Shown: positions 24,592 through 36,238, counted from the first letter of the stretch. The stretch is 47,059 nucleotides of DNA from Methylocystaceae bacterium (GCA_009773555.1 WSXZ01000026.1:1-47059), one strand, 5' to 3'. Numbers and translations: made by a program. Notes: generated from the sequence alone by a model not told the origin.

Positions 24592-25183
24592 CAAGCGCCT
24601 CTTCGCGCCATCGACCGCGCGCAATCGCGGCCCGATCCTCGACGTCCTGCGCAACGTCTTGCCGGCAAATGGGGTCGCGCTCGAGATTGCGAGCGGCGCG
24701 GGAGAACATGTCACATTTTTCGCGCAGCATCTGCCCGGACTGACATTCTGTCCGTCGGACCCGAACGCTGAAGCGCGCGAGAGCATTTCGGCCTGGATCG
24801 CCTCCACGCGACTCGCCAATGTGGATGCGCCGCTTGCGCTGAACGTCGAGGAATTTCCTTGGCCTATCAACACGGCGGACGCCATCATCTGCATCAACAT
24901 GACCCACATTTCGCCCTGGAGCGCGACCGAGGCGTTGTTCGAGGGCGGGAGCAGGGCTTTGCGCAAGGGCGCCCCGCTCTATTTATACGGTCCATACAGA
25001 TGCGGCGGCGCGCACACCGCGCTCAGCAACGCAGAGTTCGATAAGAGCCTTCGCGCGCGCGACGCGGCGTGGGGCGTCCGCGATCTCGACGATGTTGCGG
25101 CATGCGCGCGAGAGAAAGGGTTTGGGAAGCCTCAGGTCGTGGAAATGCCCGCCAACAATCTCAGCGTCATCTTTCGCAGGTAA
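24584..25183 (+). CDS. DUF938 SAM-dependent methyltransferase-like protein
   Basis: 199 residues. It matches the DUF938 pattern: FAPSTARNRGPILDVLRNVL at the start, then the SAM-binding loop ALEIASGAGEHVTFFAQHLP, CPSDPNAEARESI, and AIICINMTHISPWSATEALF. The later YLYGPYRCGGAHTALSNAEF and ANNLSVIFRR are also typical. The methylated substrate is unknown. It probably acts in the cytoplasm. The start overlaps a possible 22-residue upstream frame. Confidence 0.88.
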   Translation: MNDKRLFAPSTARNRGPILDVLRNVLPANGVALEIASGAGEHVTFFAQHLPGLTFCPSDPNAEARESISAWIASTRLANVDAPLALNVEEFPWPINTADAIICINMTHISPWSATEALFEGGSRALRKGAPLYLYGPYRCGGAHTALSNAEFDKSLRARDAAWGVRDLDDVAACAREKGFGKPQVVEMPANNLSVIFRR

Positions 25184-25327
25184 GGAAAACGTCGATGCGC
25201 ATGGGCCTTGAGCCCGAGTTGCTTGGCGACCGCTCCGCAGCGGGTCGCGAAAAGATGACATGAGCCAGCCATGCCGGCGGAAAAGTTCCTTCGGCATTTG
25301 GCGTCAGGAACTCACTGGAGAAAGATC

Positions 25328-25771
25328 ATGGAACGTCGCGAATTCATCGCAGTCGGAACCGCCGCCGCCGTCGTGTCCGCCACCCAAGCGTTTGCTCAGG
25401 CAACCGGCCAACAGGACAGCGCGGCCAAAATGGAGGATATGCATCCGCCGCTCTATAAAAACCTGGAAAACGCGAGCATCGAATGCGTCTCCACGGGCAA
25501 CGACTGCCTTCGCCACTGTTTCGGCATGTTCGCGATGAAAGACACCAGCATGGCTGAGTGTGCGGACGCCGCTTACCAGCTTGTCGCGGCCTGTAACGCG
25601 CTGGCGTCGCTTGCGGCGGTCAACTCCTCGCATGTCGGTGCGCTGGCGAAAACGGTGGCCATGATTTGCGATGACTGCAAAAAACAATGCGACAAATTCC
25701 CTAAGGTCAAGGAATGCGTGGAGTGCGGCAAATCGTGCCAGAAGTGCGCCGACGAATGCCGTAAGGTCTAG
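25328..25771 (+). CDS. csp1: Tat-exported copper storage protein (Csp1-like)
   Basis: 147 residues. A twin-arginine signal (MERREFIAVGTAAAVV, cleavage near AFAQ) precedes a four-helix-bundle cysteine protein. The mature part has 13 cysteines, the number reported for Csp1 of Methylosinus trichosporium, which binds many Cu(I) ions inside the bundle and supplies copper for particulate methane monooxygenase. Motifs seen: ECVSTGNDCLRHC, MAECADAAYQLVAAC, ICDDCKKQC, ECVECGKSCQKCADEC. GGAG precedes the ATG. A CusF-like copper protein follows 30 bases later, supporting the role. No copper-responsive operator could be identified. Confidence 0.92.
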   Translation: MERREFIAVGTAAAVVSATQAFAQATGQQDSAAKMEDMHPPLYKNLENASIECVSTGNDCLRHCFGMFAMKDTSMAECADAAYQLVAACNALASLAAVNSSHVGALAKTVAMICDDCKKQCDKFPKVKECVECGKSCQKCADECRKV

Positions 25772-25801
25772 CCGACTCCAAGCAGCAAGTCGGGAGCTTC
25801 G

Positions 25802-26179
25802 ATGAAGACCACGCGATACGCATTCGCGCGCGTCGCCGCTTGCGCCGCCATCTCCATCGGGATTGGCGGCGCCTCGGCCAGCGCGGCAGACCAGGGCGCG
25901 CCGCGCGGCCCTGTCGCCCAGGCGACGGAAAACGCGGAGAAGACGACGGGCCAAGGCGAGGGCGTCGTAAGAGCGGTCGACGCGGACGAGCGACGGATCA
26001 TGATCACGCATGGTCCGGTCTCGGGTCCGTTGGAAATGTCGCCCATGACAATGGCGTTTCACGTGGCGCCAAACGTGGATCTCTCCAGCCTGTCGAAGGG
26101 CATGAAGATCAAATTCACGATCAGTCGCGACGCGAAGGGCCTCTATGTCATTGAGGACGTGCGGCCGGAGAAGCCCTAA
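25802..26179 (+). CDS. CusF-like periplasmic copper-binding protein
   Basis: 125 residues with a signal peptide (AAISIGIGGASASAAD). The small beta-barrel region reads GEGVVRAVDADERRIMITHG, then EMSPMTMAFHV and FTISRDAKGLYVIEDVRP, matching CusF. The Cu(I) ligands His (ITHG) and the two Met of PMTM are kept. The Trp that stacks on copper in E. coli CusF is missing; EM stands at its place, so binding geometry may differ. It probably shuttles copper with the upstream Csp1-like protein. Its stop overlaps by three bases that of the convergent deacylase gene. Confidence 0.82.
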   Translation: MKTTRYAFARVAACAAISIGIGGASASAADQGAPRGPVAQATENAEKTTGQGEGVVRAVDADERRIMITHGPVSGPLEMSPMTMAFHVAPNVDLSSLSKGMKIKFTISRDAKGLYVIEDVRPEKP

Positions 26180-27243
26180 TGCGCGTTCGCGTCAGTGCGG
26201 CTATATCCCAGGCCGTCCATGCCGATGCGGTGCATCAGATAGCATAGACAATCCTGCTGCACGGCGCGTGGGTCAACTGTCAGCATCGCCGGAATGGCGG
26301 GGCGCGCGAGCCTGATTTGGCCACCCGCGTAATCGAAATAGTTGATCGGTTGCGTGTCGAACCCCTCGCCGGAGAGGACTTCGAGACGCGCGTCTTCGTG
26401 GCCCAACGCGCCGAAAGAGGCGCCAGCGCCCAATTCGCTGAAATTCAGATGGTCGATATCGGGGCGGAAGACAAAGTCCGCCGGCGTTCCGTCGAAGGAA
26501 AAGCTTGCGCCGGCGGGCGGCTTCACGATGGCGCATGTGCGCAGCAACTCGATGTCCTGCGGGGCCGGCGCGTGGTCGGGAAGCTCTGCGATCGAGAGGC
26601 AGGCGTCGAGCAATTCGACGGCATGCGCCACGCCCGCATCGGCGCCCGACTTACCGCATTCGACCGTGATCGCCGGACATAGTTCGGCGAAGGCCGCTGC
26701 GCTGGTGCCGCGCGGGCGCTGAAAATGCACGACAATGCGGGAGAAAAGCTGCGCGAGGGCGACATATTTCGGCTCAAGCCTGGTGATGCAGCTGTAGTGA
26801 GGATTGAAGCCGGTGTTGTTGTGGATGTCGACGGCGGCGAATGCTCGGCGCCTTTCGACGTATTCGTAAATCCAGCGCGCCATATGCGCGAGCGGATCAT
26901 CGGGAAAGGCCGTGCCGGGCCACACCCGGTTGAAGTCGCGCTGGTGCGGCAGCGTGCGCACATTCGCCGCCGCGGCGTCGACATTGCCGATGAACAGAAT
27001 GAGCGATCGATTGAGCCCGCGCGCCGCGTGACGACGCAAAGTCTCCTGCACGGCGGCGAGCCCGCTCGTCTCGTTTCCGTGCAGCAGCGTGGACACGAAC
27101 AGCGGTTGCGGGTCGCGGCCCGGAAGGTCGAACAGCGTCGGTCGGGGAAGGATGTCCTTCAGGCGATTGGCGGGGCAGTCGAGAAATCCGTCAGGCAGCC
27201 GGTCGAGCAAGGCGCAAGGCGCGTCGGTCACTGTTCTCCTCAT
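26176..27243 (-). CDS. Succinylglutamate desuccinylase/aspartoacylase-family protein
   Basis: 355 residues, M14-type zinc hydrolase fold. STLLHGNETSGLAAVQETL holds the zinc His and Glu, FNRVWPG and AAVDIHNNTGFNPHYSCI the substrate and second-His motifs, and PAITVECGKSGA the catalytic Glu. The C-terminal third (about 240-355) is a beta domain as in AstE. The start is ATG 27243, overlapping the TGA of the upstream GCS2 gene in ATGA, so the two are translationally coupled. This pairing suggests removal of an acyl or aminoacyl group from the ligase product. The true substrate is not known. Confidence 0.8.
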   Translation of the reverse strand: MRRTVTDAPCALLDRLPDGFLDCPANRLKDILPRPTLFDLPGRDPQPLFVSTLLHGNETSGLAAVQETLRRHAARGLNRSLILFIGNVDAAAANVRTLPHQRDFNRVWPGTAFPDDPLAHMARWIYEYVERRRAFAAVDIHNNTGFNPHYSCITRLEPKYVALAQLFSRIVVHFQRPRGTSAAAFAELCPAITVECGKSGADAGVAHAVELLDACLSIAELPDHAPAPQDIELLRTCAIVKPPAGASFSFDGTPADFVFRPDIDHLNFSELGAGASFGALGHEDARLEVLSGEGFDTQPINYFDYAGGQIRLARPAIPAMLTVDPRAVQQDCLCYLMHRIGMDGLGYSRTDANAH

Positions 27244-28640
27244 GTTTCCCACTGATGGACGGGGGCGCCGCTCCGCTGGCGCTCGCAATAGGCCGCCATC
27301 AGGGCATAAAGGTCCCCGCCGCGCGCCTCAAGCGCTTTTCGCTGCCAAGCCGCGCCGGTCTGCCGCGTCTGCACCCGAGCTTCGACGATATCGAGGAAAT
27401 CGGCTTCCGCGACGCCCAGGTCGCGAAGCCCCGCCCTGGCGTCGGGAATGAGCCGATCGAGCAGCAGGCGATCGGCGGCGATCTCGCCTTCGCCCGGCCA
27501 TTCGAGCTTGGCGTCGAGGCCAAAGCGCGCCGCGGCGTAAAAATTTCGCGTGGCGTCAGCGAAGGCGAGGCCGCCGGCGCCGCCGTCCCCGCTCATGGCG
27601 ATGGCGCGCGCGAGGCCCAGGTAAAGCGCGGCGTTGGCCATCATATCGATGAAGGTCGGTCCCGCGGGCAGAATGCGGTGTTCGACCCGCAGATGCGGCG
27701 CCCCGCTTTCGTCGAAGCCGATCAGCGGACGATTCCAGCGCCAGATGACGCCATTATGCAACCGCAGGTGGCGCATCGCCTCGGGCGGGTCGTCATAGGC
27801 CACGGGAAGCAGCGCCTCATAGTCGCGAAGATTTTCCTCGAAGATCTCGATGAGAGACCGCTCGGCGTAGCCGGAGCCCATGCAGACCCTGGCCGGGCCC
27901 GGCATCTTCACCGCTTGTTCAAACAGCGGAATGCGCGTTTCCTCCCACAACGCCTTGCCGAAAAGAAAAGGCGCGTTGCCGCTGGCGGCGAGGATTGGCG
28001 CCGACGCCGCCACCGAGGCGTTGTAATAGAGATGCGCCAGATCGGCCGGGGCCTTGAGATGGATTTGAAACGAGGTCGTCGCAGCCTCGAGCATCACATC
28101 CTTGTGCTCGGACGCAAGGCGATCGCGGCCCGCGATATTGACGTGCAACGGCTGCCCGCCGCGCAGACGAAGCACTTCCTGGTTGAGCGCATAGTAGCGG
28201 TTGAGCGGCGACATATTGGCAATCGTCAGATCGCTGTCGCGGATCGTGGGCAGCGTGCCGATCATCACCAGATTGGCGTCGAGCTGGTGGGCCACGTCGT
28301 TGCATTTCGTCCAAAGATCCGTCAGCGACCTGTGCGCTTGCGTCAGCGCATCGCCTTTGAGGTGGAACGGCGCGCAATTCAACTCGACGTTAAAGCGCGA
28401 CAGCTCCGGCACGACGAGCGGATCATTGAGGGTTTCGAGGACATCCTGGTTGATCGAGGACGGCGCATAATTGTGATCCACGATCCAGGTTTCGACTTCG
28501 AAGCCGACCATGTGGCCGTCGCGCGAAAATTTCTCCTGTTCAAACAGAGCGCGTGCGAGATCCGTTTCCTGCGCGAGCCGGTCGGCGAAGCGCGCCTTGT
28601 CGGCGGGCGTGAAGCCCGTGGTTTTGATATCCTCGCCCAA
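27240..28640 (-). CDS. GCS2-family carboxylate-amine ligase (glutamate-cysteine ligase-like)
   Basis: 466 residues. The ATP-dependent GCS2-type fold is indicated by MVGFEVETWIVDHNY (metal-binding Glu), SRFNVELNCAPFHLKG, ATTSFQIHLK and ASGNAPFLFGK. Members join an amino acid to a glutamate carboxyl; the true gshA need not be this copy. The ATG at 28640 has AAGGAT upstream. It is the first gene of a two-gene unit with the AstE-like deacylase (ATGA overlap). This gene pair seems conserved in other proteobacteria from memory, but its product is not established. Confidence 0.78.
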   Translation of the reverse strand: MGEDIKTTGFTPADKARFADRLAQETDLARALFEQEKFSRDGHMVGFEVETWIVDHNYAPSSINQDVLETLNDPLVVPELSRFNVELNCAPFHLKGDALTQAHRSLTDLWTKCNDVAHQLDANLVMIGTLPTIRDSDLTIANMSPLNRYYALNQEVLRLRGGQPLHVNIAGRDRLASEHKDVMLEAATTSFQIHLKAPADLAHLYYNASVAASAPILAASGNAPFLFGKALWEETRIPLFEQAVKMPGPARVCMGSGYAERSLIEIFEENLRDYEALLPVAYDDPPEAMRHLRLHNGVIWRWNRPLIGFDESGAPHLRVEHRILPAGPTFIDMMANAALYLGLARAIAMSGDGGAGGLAFADATRNFYAAARFGLDAKLEWPGEGEIAADRLLLDRLIPDARAGLRDLGVAEADFLDIVEARVQTRQTGAAWQRKALEARGGDLYALMAAYCERQRSGAPVHQWET

Positions 28641-28854
28641 GGATCCTCCTTCCGCTCGTAAGCGCAGTTATCCGCTTCTCAAAGCGCGCCAGCGCAACGG
28701 CGTCCGCGACCGAGGTCGCGAGGAGCCCTCAAGGGCGATCCGCCGCAGATTATCTATCTAGTTCTTCCCGGCCGTATCGATAGAGCCAGAAGCCTCGGCA
28801 GGACAAGCCGCGAGCGCTGCTGTAGATTGCGCTCCCTTCTCCCGGGAGCCGACC

Positions 28855-29721
28855 GTGTCTGATATCGCTTACGTGAACGGCGCTTACATCCCCCTCGACG
28901 AGGCGCGCGTGTCGATTCTCGACCGCGGCTTCCTGTTCGCCGACGGCGTTTATGAGGTTGCGGCCGTCATCGGCGGAAGGCTGATCGACAATGACTCGCA
29001 TCTTTCGCGTCTCGAGCGTTCGCTGCGCGAACTACGTATCGAAAATCCTGTTCCGATGGCGGGCATCGCGGAAATCGAGGCCGAACTTATCGCCAAGAAT
29101 GGCTTGAGCGAAGGCCTCGTCTATCTGCAGATCACCAGAGGCGCCGCCGCCGAGCGTGAGTTCGGATTTCCGACGCAAGCGGCGCCGACGTTCGTCGCCT
29201 TCGCTCAGAAGAAAAACATCATCGCCTCGCCCGCCGCCGAAACCGGCGTGAAGGTGCTCACCGTTCCTGATCTTCGATGGGCGCGACGCGACATCAAGAG
29301 CACGGCGTTGCTCGCGCAGGTGCTGGCGAAGCAGGCGGCGCTCGAGGGCGGCTGCCAGGAAGCTTGGATGATTGATCAGGACGGTTTCGTGACCGAAGGC
29401 TCATCCTCGACCGCCTTCATCCTCACCCGCGCCAATGTGCTGGTGACGCGTCTAAACTCCTCCGCGGTTCTGCCGGGCTGCACACGGAGAGCCGTGCAGG
29501 TGATCGCGGAGCGGGAAGGATTGACCGTCGAGGAGCGCAGTTTCTCAGTCGCCGAGGCCTATGAGGCGAAGGAAGCCTTCCTCACGAGCGCCTCCAATCT
29601 CGTGCTGCCGGTTGTCTCGCTCGATGGCCGCCCCATCGGATCTGGCGCGCCGGGCGACACGAGTCGCCTGCTGCGCAAGCGCTACATCGAATGGGCGACG
29701 AACGCGGCCAGCGCTCGCTAG
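28855..29721 (+). CDS. D-amino-acid aminotransferase-like class IV aminotransferase
   Basis: 288 residues. A PLP enzyme of fold type IV. AYVNGAYIPLDEARVSILDR and GFLFADGVYEVAAVIGG are typical of D-alanine aminotransferases. The PLP lysine lies in ARRDIKSTALL (about residue 146), and the phosphate-binding part in VTEGSSSTAFIL and LPGCTRRAV. Likely product is D-glutamate or D-alanine for cell-wall synthesis; branched-chain or 4-amino-4-deoxychorismate enzymes are less likely. GTG start at 28855. The stop overlaps that of the convergent DUF6629 gene. Confidence 0.85.
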   Translation: MSDIAYVNGAYIPLDEARVSILDRGFLFADGVYEVAAVIGGRLIDNDSHLSRLERSLRELRIENPVPMAGIAEIEAELIAKNGLSEGLVYLQITRGAAAEREFGFPTQAAPTFVAFAQKKNIIASPAAETGVKVLTVPDLRWARRDIKSTALLAQVLAKQAALEGGCQEAWMIDQDGFVTEGSSSTAFILTRANVLVTRLNSSAVLPGCTRRAVQVIAEREGLTVEERSFSVAEAYEAKEAFLTSASNLVLPVVSLDGRPIGSGAPGDTSRLLRKRYIEWATNAASAR

Positions 29722-30381
29722 CGCTGCATTTCCAGTCCGTCGAAGTCGGAGCTGCGCTCTTCTTCAATCGCGAGCGCGATGATCAGGCTGAACAGCGCAG
29801 CAGCGAGACACCAAACCGAATACCAAGCCGGCCGGTTAGCGGCGAGCGCCAAGAAAAACGTCGCCAACACCGCGACGCCGAATACATTGATCGCCCTTCG
29901 CTGGCTGAAAATGAGCGGCGACACGGTCAGTACGAGATAGAGAAAATCCGTCACGAGCGGCGGACGCTCGAACAGCGGATCGTAAGCGAGCGAATGCCGA
30001 TACACCGACAGGTCGATGCCGTCGGCGCCCGCGAGTTTGGCGACAAGATAGGCGGCCAGGACAATGCCTACGCCGCCCATGGTCCACCAAAGACGATTTC
30101 GCTCCGGATCCGATTCCGCATAGGCGGCTGCCGCAGGCGTCAGCACGGGCCACATCGTAAAAGCGTAAGGTGTAGACATAACGATAAGGCTGCCCGGCGA
30201 CGGGATCGGCTCGCGTGAGCCATACCGCAGCTTCGACGAACTGGTGCGCCGAGAACACCAGCGGGAATGCCGCGAAAAGCAACATGCGCCGGTCGTGGCG
30301 CAGCGCTTTTGCAACCATTCCGTAGCCCGCCAACCCCAGGCCGAGCCCAGCCGTAATGCTTGCCTCAAGCGAATAGCACAT
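29718..30381 (-). pseudogene. DUF6629-like membrane protein gene, one frameshift
   Basis: The start MCYSLEASITAGLGLGLAGY with FAAFPLVFSAHQFVEAAVWL is in one frame; the rest, YAFTMWPVLTPAAAAYAESD through several membrane segments to EEERSSDFDG, is in another. Removing one T from the minus-strand TACACCTTACGC near 30166-30167 joins them as VYTYAFTMWPV. The repaired protein would have about 220 residues and six or seven membrane segments. It resembles a widespread hypothetical membrane family whose members start MCFSATAS. The lesion may be a sequencing error. Confidence 0.7.
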
Positions 30382-30475
30382 AGATCACGGTCACTGTGCA
30401 GGTAACGCTTTGGCTATCTTAATGCAGATTTCGCGCGCGTCGAGACCTAAGCAATCGCGGGGATGCGTTCGCGTC

Positions 30476-30500
30476 GGAACATGTATGCAGCAGACGCGTT
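30476..30500 (+). promoter_or_regulatory. EcfG-type general stress promoter (GGAAC-N16-CGTT)
   Basis: GGAAC at 30476-30480, exactly 16 bases, then CGTT at 30497-30500. This is a full match to the EcfG consensus of alphaproteobacteria. It lies 32 bases before the UPF0391 ATG at 30533. Confidence 0.8.
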
Positions 30501-30532
30501 TTAGGACGAGAGTTCACAAGCGGAGGTCAAAA

Positions 30533-30706
30533 ATGGGCAACCTTCTGTATTGGGCCATCGTGTTTCTGGTCGTCGCTCTCATCGCCGGCTTTCTGGGCTT
30601 TGGCGGCGTCGCCGGCGTCGCGGTGGACGGCGCCCGGATATTGTTCTGGCTGGCGTTGGTTCTGCTGGTCGTATCGGTTGTGCTCGGACTCGTCCGGCGC
30701 GCCTAA
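30533..30706 (+). CDS. UPF0391 / DUF1328 small membrane protein
   Basis: 57 residues with two membrane helices: LLYWAIVFLVVALIAGFLGF and ILFWLALVLLVVSVVLGLV, separated by GGVAGVAVDGA. This is the UPF0391 (YtjA-like) pattern. Function is unknown; homologues are often stress-induced. GGAGG precedes the ATG and a full EcfG-type promoter lies upstream, so it probably belongs to the general stress regulon. Confidence 0.93.
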   Translation: MGNLLYWAIVFLVVALIAGFLGFGGVAGVAVDGARILFWLALVLLVVSVVLGLVRRA

Positions 30707-30777
30707 CGGTCGTTGCGCAATCTCGCAGTCGTAAATGAGCCGGACGCTCTTTTGAGTGGCCGGCTCAACTTTGCACG

Positions 30778-32811
30778 TCAGGGAATGTCGTCGAGCGAAC
30801 TAAGCCACGCGTCCGCAACCGAATCCGACGGCGCGCGCCAATCGCCGCGCGGCGACAGCGACCCTCCCGAACTGACTTTCGGACCGTTTGGCATCGCCGA
30901 GCGCTTGAACTGGCTTCCCTCAAAGAATCGCTTCACGAAAACGCCGAGCCAATGTTTGATCGTCGAGAGGTCATAGGCAATCTTGTCCTCGTGCGCGATC
31001 CCTGCAGGCCATGATCCCGCGGCCGCATGCCGCCAGGCGCGCCAAGCGAGAAAAGCGATCTTCGCGGGCGCAAATCCGTATCGCGTAGCGTAATAAAGAT
31101 TGAAGTCCTGCAGCGCATATGGCCCGACCGTATCCTCGGTCCGCTGTCTCGCTTCTCCGGGCACAAGCTCAGGGGAAATTTCCGTCGCGAGAACGTCCTC
31201 AAGCACCGCCGCCGTTTCCGCGCCAAATCGCGCGTCACGCGCGCACCAGCGGATGAGGTGCTGAATAAGCGTCTTGGGGACAGAGGCGTTGACGTTGTAA
31301 TGCGACATCTGATCGCCAACGCCATAGGTGGACCAACCGAGGGCGAGTTCGGACAGGTCGCCAGTGCCGATGACCAGCGCGCCGTGGCGGTTGGCAAGAC
31401 GAAACAGCAGCGATGTGCGCGCGCCCGCCTGCACATTCTCGTAAGTCGAGTCGTAAGCCGCCTCACCGCGCGCAGCCGGGTGATCGATGTCGGCGAGCAT
31501 TTGCTTGCACGCGGCGGTGACATCGATTTCCTGCGCGGTGACGCCGAGCGCGCGCATCAGCCGCCAGGCGTTGGCCTTGGTGCTTTCGCTCGTGGCGAAG
31601 GCCGGCAGCGTGAAGCCGAGCACATTTTCGCGCGGAAGACCGAGCGCATCCATCGCCGTCACCGCGACGAGCAGCGCCTGAGTGGAGTCGAGTCCGCCAG
31701 AGACGCCGATCACCGCCTTTTTGATTTTCGTGGCGCGCAGCCGTTGTTCGAGGCCGTGCGATTGTATGTTGAACGCCTCGAAACATAGCTCGGCGAGCCG
31801 CGTCTCGTCCGCCGGGACGAAGGGAAAGCGTCCGACCTCGCGCAGAAACCCAAGATCGCGGTCGCAGACGGGAGCGAGTTCGAAGGCGATGCGGCGATAG
31901 TGCGTCGCGCCCCGCTCCACGTCGGCGCAGGCCCCGAACGTGCCTTGCCGCATCCGCTCAGCGAGCAAGCGGCCGATATCGACATCCGCGAGCGCCAGCT
32001 GCGGTTCGTCGGAGAAGCGCGGCGCCTTGGCGAGGACCTCGCCCTTCTCGCAGATCAGCGCTTCTCCGTCCCAGGCGAGGTCCGTCGTCGACTCGCCCTG
32101 CCCCGCCGCCGAATAGAGATAGGCCGAAAGACAGCGCGCGGAATGCGCCGCGCAGAGCGTCTCGCGATAGTCGGATTTGCCGACGATCGCGTTCGACGCC
32201 GAAAGATTGAGCAGCACGGTCGCGCCCGCGAGCGCGGCGCGCGCCGAAGGGGGAATGGGAACCCATACGTCCTCGCAAATCTCCGTGTGGATCACGAGTC
32301 CGTGAAAATCCGTCGCTTCGAGAAGCGTATCGGAGCCGAAAGGCGCGCATTGTCCGGCGACGGCGATGTCCTCGCCCGAAATGAAAACGCCGGACGCGAA
32401 GTGGCGCTGTTCGTAAAACTCGCGATAGTTCGGCAGATAGACCTTGGGCGTCACGGCGAGCACGCGGCCGCGCAGTATCGCCACGGCGCAATTGTAGAGA
32501 CGGCCGCGATGACGCAGCGGCGCGCCGACGACGATCAGCGGATGAATGCCGCAAGAAGCCTCGACGAGGTCGACGAGCGCCACGTCGACGGCCTCGAGCA
32601 ACGCCTCCTGCTGCAAGAGATCGTCGATGGCATAAGAGGAGATCCCCAACTCGGGAAACAGCGCCAGCGAAGCGCCGTGGTGATTGGCCTCGCGCGCCAG
32701 TTCGATCGTCCGCGCAACGTTGAAAGCCGGATCGGCGACTCGCACGTTCGGCGTCGCGACGGCGACTCGGATGAAGCCATGCGTGTGCAGACAATAGAAA
32801 GGATGGGTCAT
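30778..32811 (-). CDS. nadE: Glutamine-dependent NAD+ synthetase
   Basis: 677 residues. The enzyme amidates nicotinate adenine dinucleotide to NAD+ using glutamine. The N-terminal nitrilase-like glutaminase (1-280) has the Glu in ALFPELGIS, the Lys in [13 protein letters not shown] and the nucleophile Cys in HTEICEDVW. The C-terminal synthetase (about 320-650) has the ATP loop [31 protein letters not shown] and the DKIAYD region. ATG 32811 is chosen because [19 protein letters not shown] fits the family; an upstream TTG adds 17 unlikely residues. It completes the NAD salvage begun by pncA/pncB elsewhere in the window. Confidence 0.95.
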   Translation of the reverse strand: MTHPFYCLHTHGFIRVAVATPNVRVADPAFNVARTIELAREANHHGASLALFPELGISSYAIDDLLQQEALLEAVDVALVDLVEASCGIHPLIVVGAPLRHRGRLYNCAVAILRGRVLAVTPKVYLPNYREFYEQRHFASGVFISGEDIAVAGQCAPFGSDTLLEATDFHGLVIHTEICEDVWVPIPPSARAALAGATVLLNLSASNAIVGKSDYRETLCAAHSARCLSAYLYSAAGQGESTTDLAWDGEALICEKGEVLAKAPRFSDEPQLALADVDIGRLLAERMRQGTFGACADVERGATHYRRIAFELAPVCDRDLGFLREVGRFPFVPADETRLAELCFEAFNIQSHGLEQRLRATKIKKAVIGVSGGLDSTQALLVAVTAMDALGLPRENVLGFTLPAFATSESTKANAWRLMRALGVTAQEIDVTAACKQMLADIDHPAARGEAAYDSTYENVQAGARTSLLFRLANRHGALVIGTGDLSELALGWSTYGVGDQMSHYNVNASVPKTLIQHLIRWCARDARFGAETAAVLEDVLATEISPELVPGEARQRTEDTVGPYALQDFNLYYATRYGFAPAKIAFLAWRAWRHAAAGSWPAGIAHEDKIAYDLSTIKHWLGVFVKRFFEGSQFKRSAMPNGPKVSSGGSLSPRGDWRAPSDSVADAWLSSLDDIP

Positions 32812-32866
32812 GACGCGATCATACAGCGTTCGCCGCAAAATTCGCAGACCTTCACCAAACAAAGCA

Positions 32867-32891
32867 AAAGGGCGAGGTCTCCCCCGCCCTT
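32867..32891 (-). terminator. Intrinsic terminator of hppA
   Basis: On the minus strand AAGGGCG and CGCCCTT pair over a loop of about 11 bases, followed by TTTGC, about 25 bases after the hppA stop codon. Confidence 0.65.
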
Positions 32892-32915
32892 CGCAAAACT
32901 GCTTTAAGCGATCTC

Positions 32916-35096
<2,181 letters not shown>

Positions 35097-35282
35097 TTTG
35101 GCTTCGCCTTTTCGTTCCTCGACCGGGGAATGGCCGAATTGGTCGCGTCGCCGCGAACGGAGTCGCGCAACAAAAAAAGGAGCAGCGGCCCCGCCGAGCG
35201 AATCTGGCGGGGACAGCAGCTTTCCAGCGGGCTTTCTGCCAGAAACGTGGCCGCACGGCAATGCTGCCCGATCCCGTATTTT

Positions 35283-36230
35283 TCAGAAGTGTTGGAAGGA
35301 CAATTTTTTGAAAAAGACGGGCTTTTTGTGTCCGTCGAGAAAAATCGGCGGCGCGCTTCCCGCTACAAATTCGCCGATCCGACAGGCCGGCGCGGCAGGC
35401 GCCGCTTCGCTTCCTGCGGCGATGAGGATTTCGTAGTCGTCTCCACCGGTTATCGCCGTTTCGAAGAGCGCGGAATCGATGGCCATCGCCTCTCGCGCCG
35501 CCGCTGAAAGCGGCGCCGAAGCGAGATCGACAATCGCGCTCACGCCAGAGGCGCGGCAAAGCTTTGCAAGATCGCCGGCGAGTCCGTCCGAAATGTCCAT
35601 CGCGGCGCTGGCGTTGGCGCAAAGCCACGCCGAGAGATCGAGGCGCGGCTGTGGCAGCAGATAGCGCCTGATCAGATAGTCGCGCGCCTCATCCGACAGC
35701 CGTCGCGCCAGCGCCGGGTCGCGGCGCAGCGCGAGACCCAGCGCGGCGTCGCCGATCGGGCCCGAGACCAAGATGGCGTCTCCTGGCTTGGCGCCGGTGC
35801 GGGGCACGAAGCGCCGCGTGCGACCGAGCGCCGTGATCGAAATGGTCAGGGGACCCGGAGTCGCAGCCGTGTCGCCGCCGATGAGCGGCGCGCCATAAGC
35901 GCGCGCATCCTCGGCGAGCCCGGCGGCGAAAGCGTCCAGCCAGTCGTTGGTCCAGTTGGCGGGGAGCGCCAAGGCCAACAGAAAGCCGATCGGCTCCGCG
36001 CCTTTGGCGGCGAGGTCGGAGAGATTGACGCGCAGGGCTTTCTTGGCGATCAGCGAAGGGTCATCGTCCGCGAAGAAATGCACGCCCGCGACAACCATGT
36101 CGGTCGTGACGACGAGCGGCGCGCTTTCCGGCGCGAGAAGCGCGGCGTCGTCCTTGAGTCCAAGCGCCGCCGCGCCCGCGATCGGCGCGAAGACGCGGGC
36201 GATGATGTCATCTTCGCTGTAGCGCGGCAT
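35283..36230 (-). CDS. thiL: Thiamine-monophosphate kinase
   Basis: 315 residues. ThiL phosphorylates thiamine monophosphate to thiamine diphosphate. AIR-synthase-like fold: SEDDIIARVFAPI at the start, LGLKDDAALL (metal Asp), TTDMVVAGVHFF, KALRVNLSDLAAKGAEP, LIGGDTAATPGPL and AAMDISDGLAGDLAKL. The C-terminal TGGDDYEILI is typical. It lies downstream of nusB, the usual order in alphaproteobacteria; a family A repeat pair sits between them. Confidence 0.95.
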   Translation of the reverse strand: MPRYSEDDIIARVFAPIAGAAALGLKDDAALLAPESAPLVVTTDMVVAGVHFFADDDPSLIAKKALRVNLSDLAAKGAEPIGFLLALALPANWTNDWLDAFAAGLAEDARAYGAPLIGGDTAATPGPLTISITALGRTRRFVPRTGAKPGDAILVSGPIGDAALGLALRRDPALARRLSDEARDYLIRRYLLPQPRLDLSAWLCANASAAMDISDGLAGDLAKLCRASGVSAIVDLASAPLSAAAREAMAIDSALFETAITGGDDYEILIAAGSEAAPAAPACRIGEFVAGSAPPIFLDGHKKPVFFKKLSFQHF

Positions 36231-36238
36231 GGCTTCGC

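Noticed and set aside
25195-25263. 22-codon frame between DUF938 and csp1 genes
   Set aside because: Weak ribosome binding site and no conserved sequence; too short to support.
27255-28661. 468-codon plus-strand frame opposite the GCS2 gene
   Set aside because: Arg/His-rich composition without motifs; the minus strand carries the conserved ligase.
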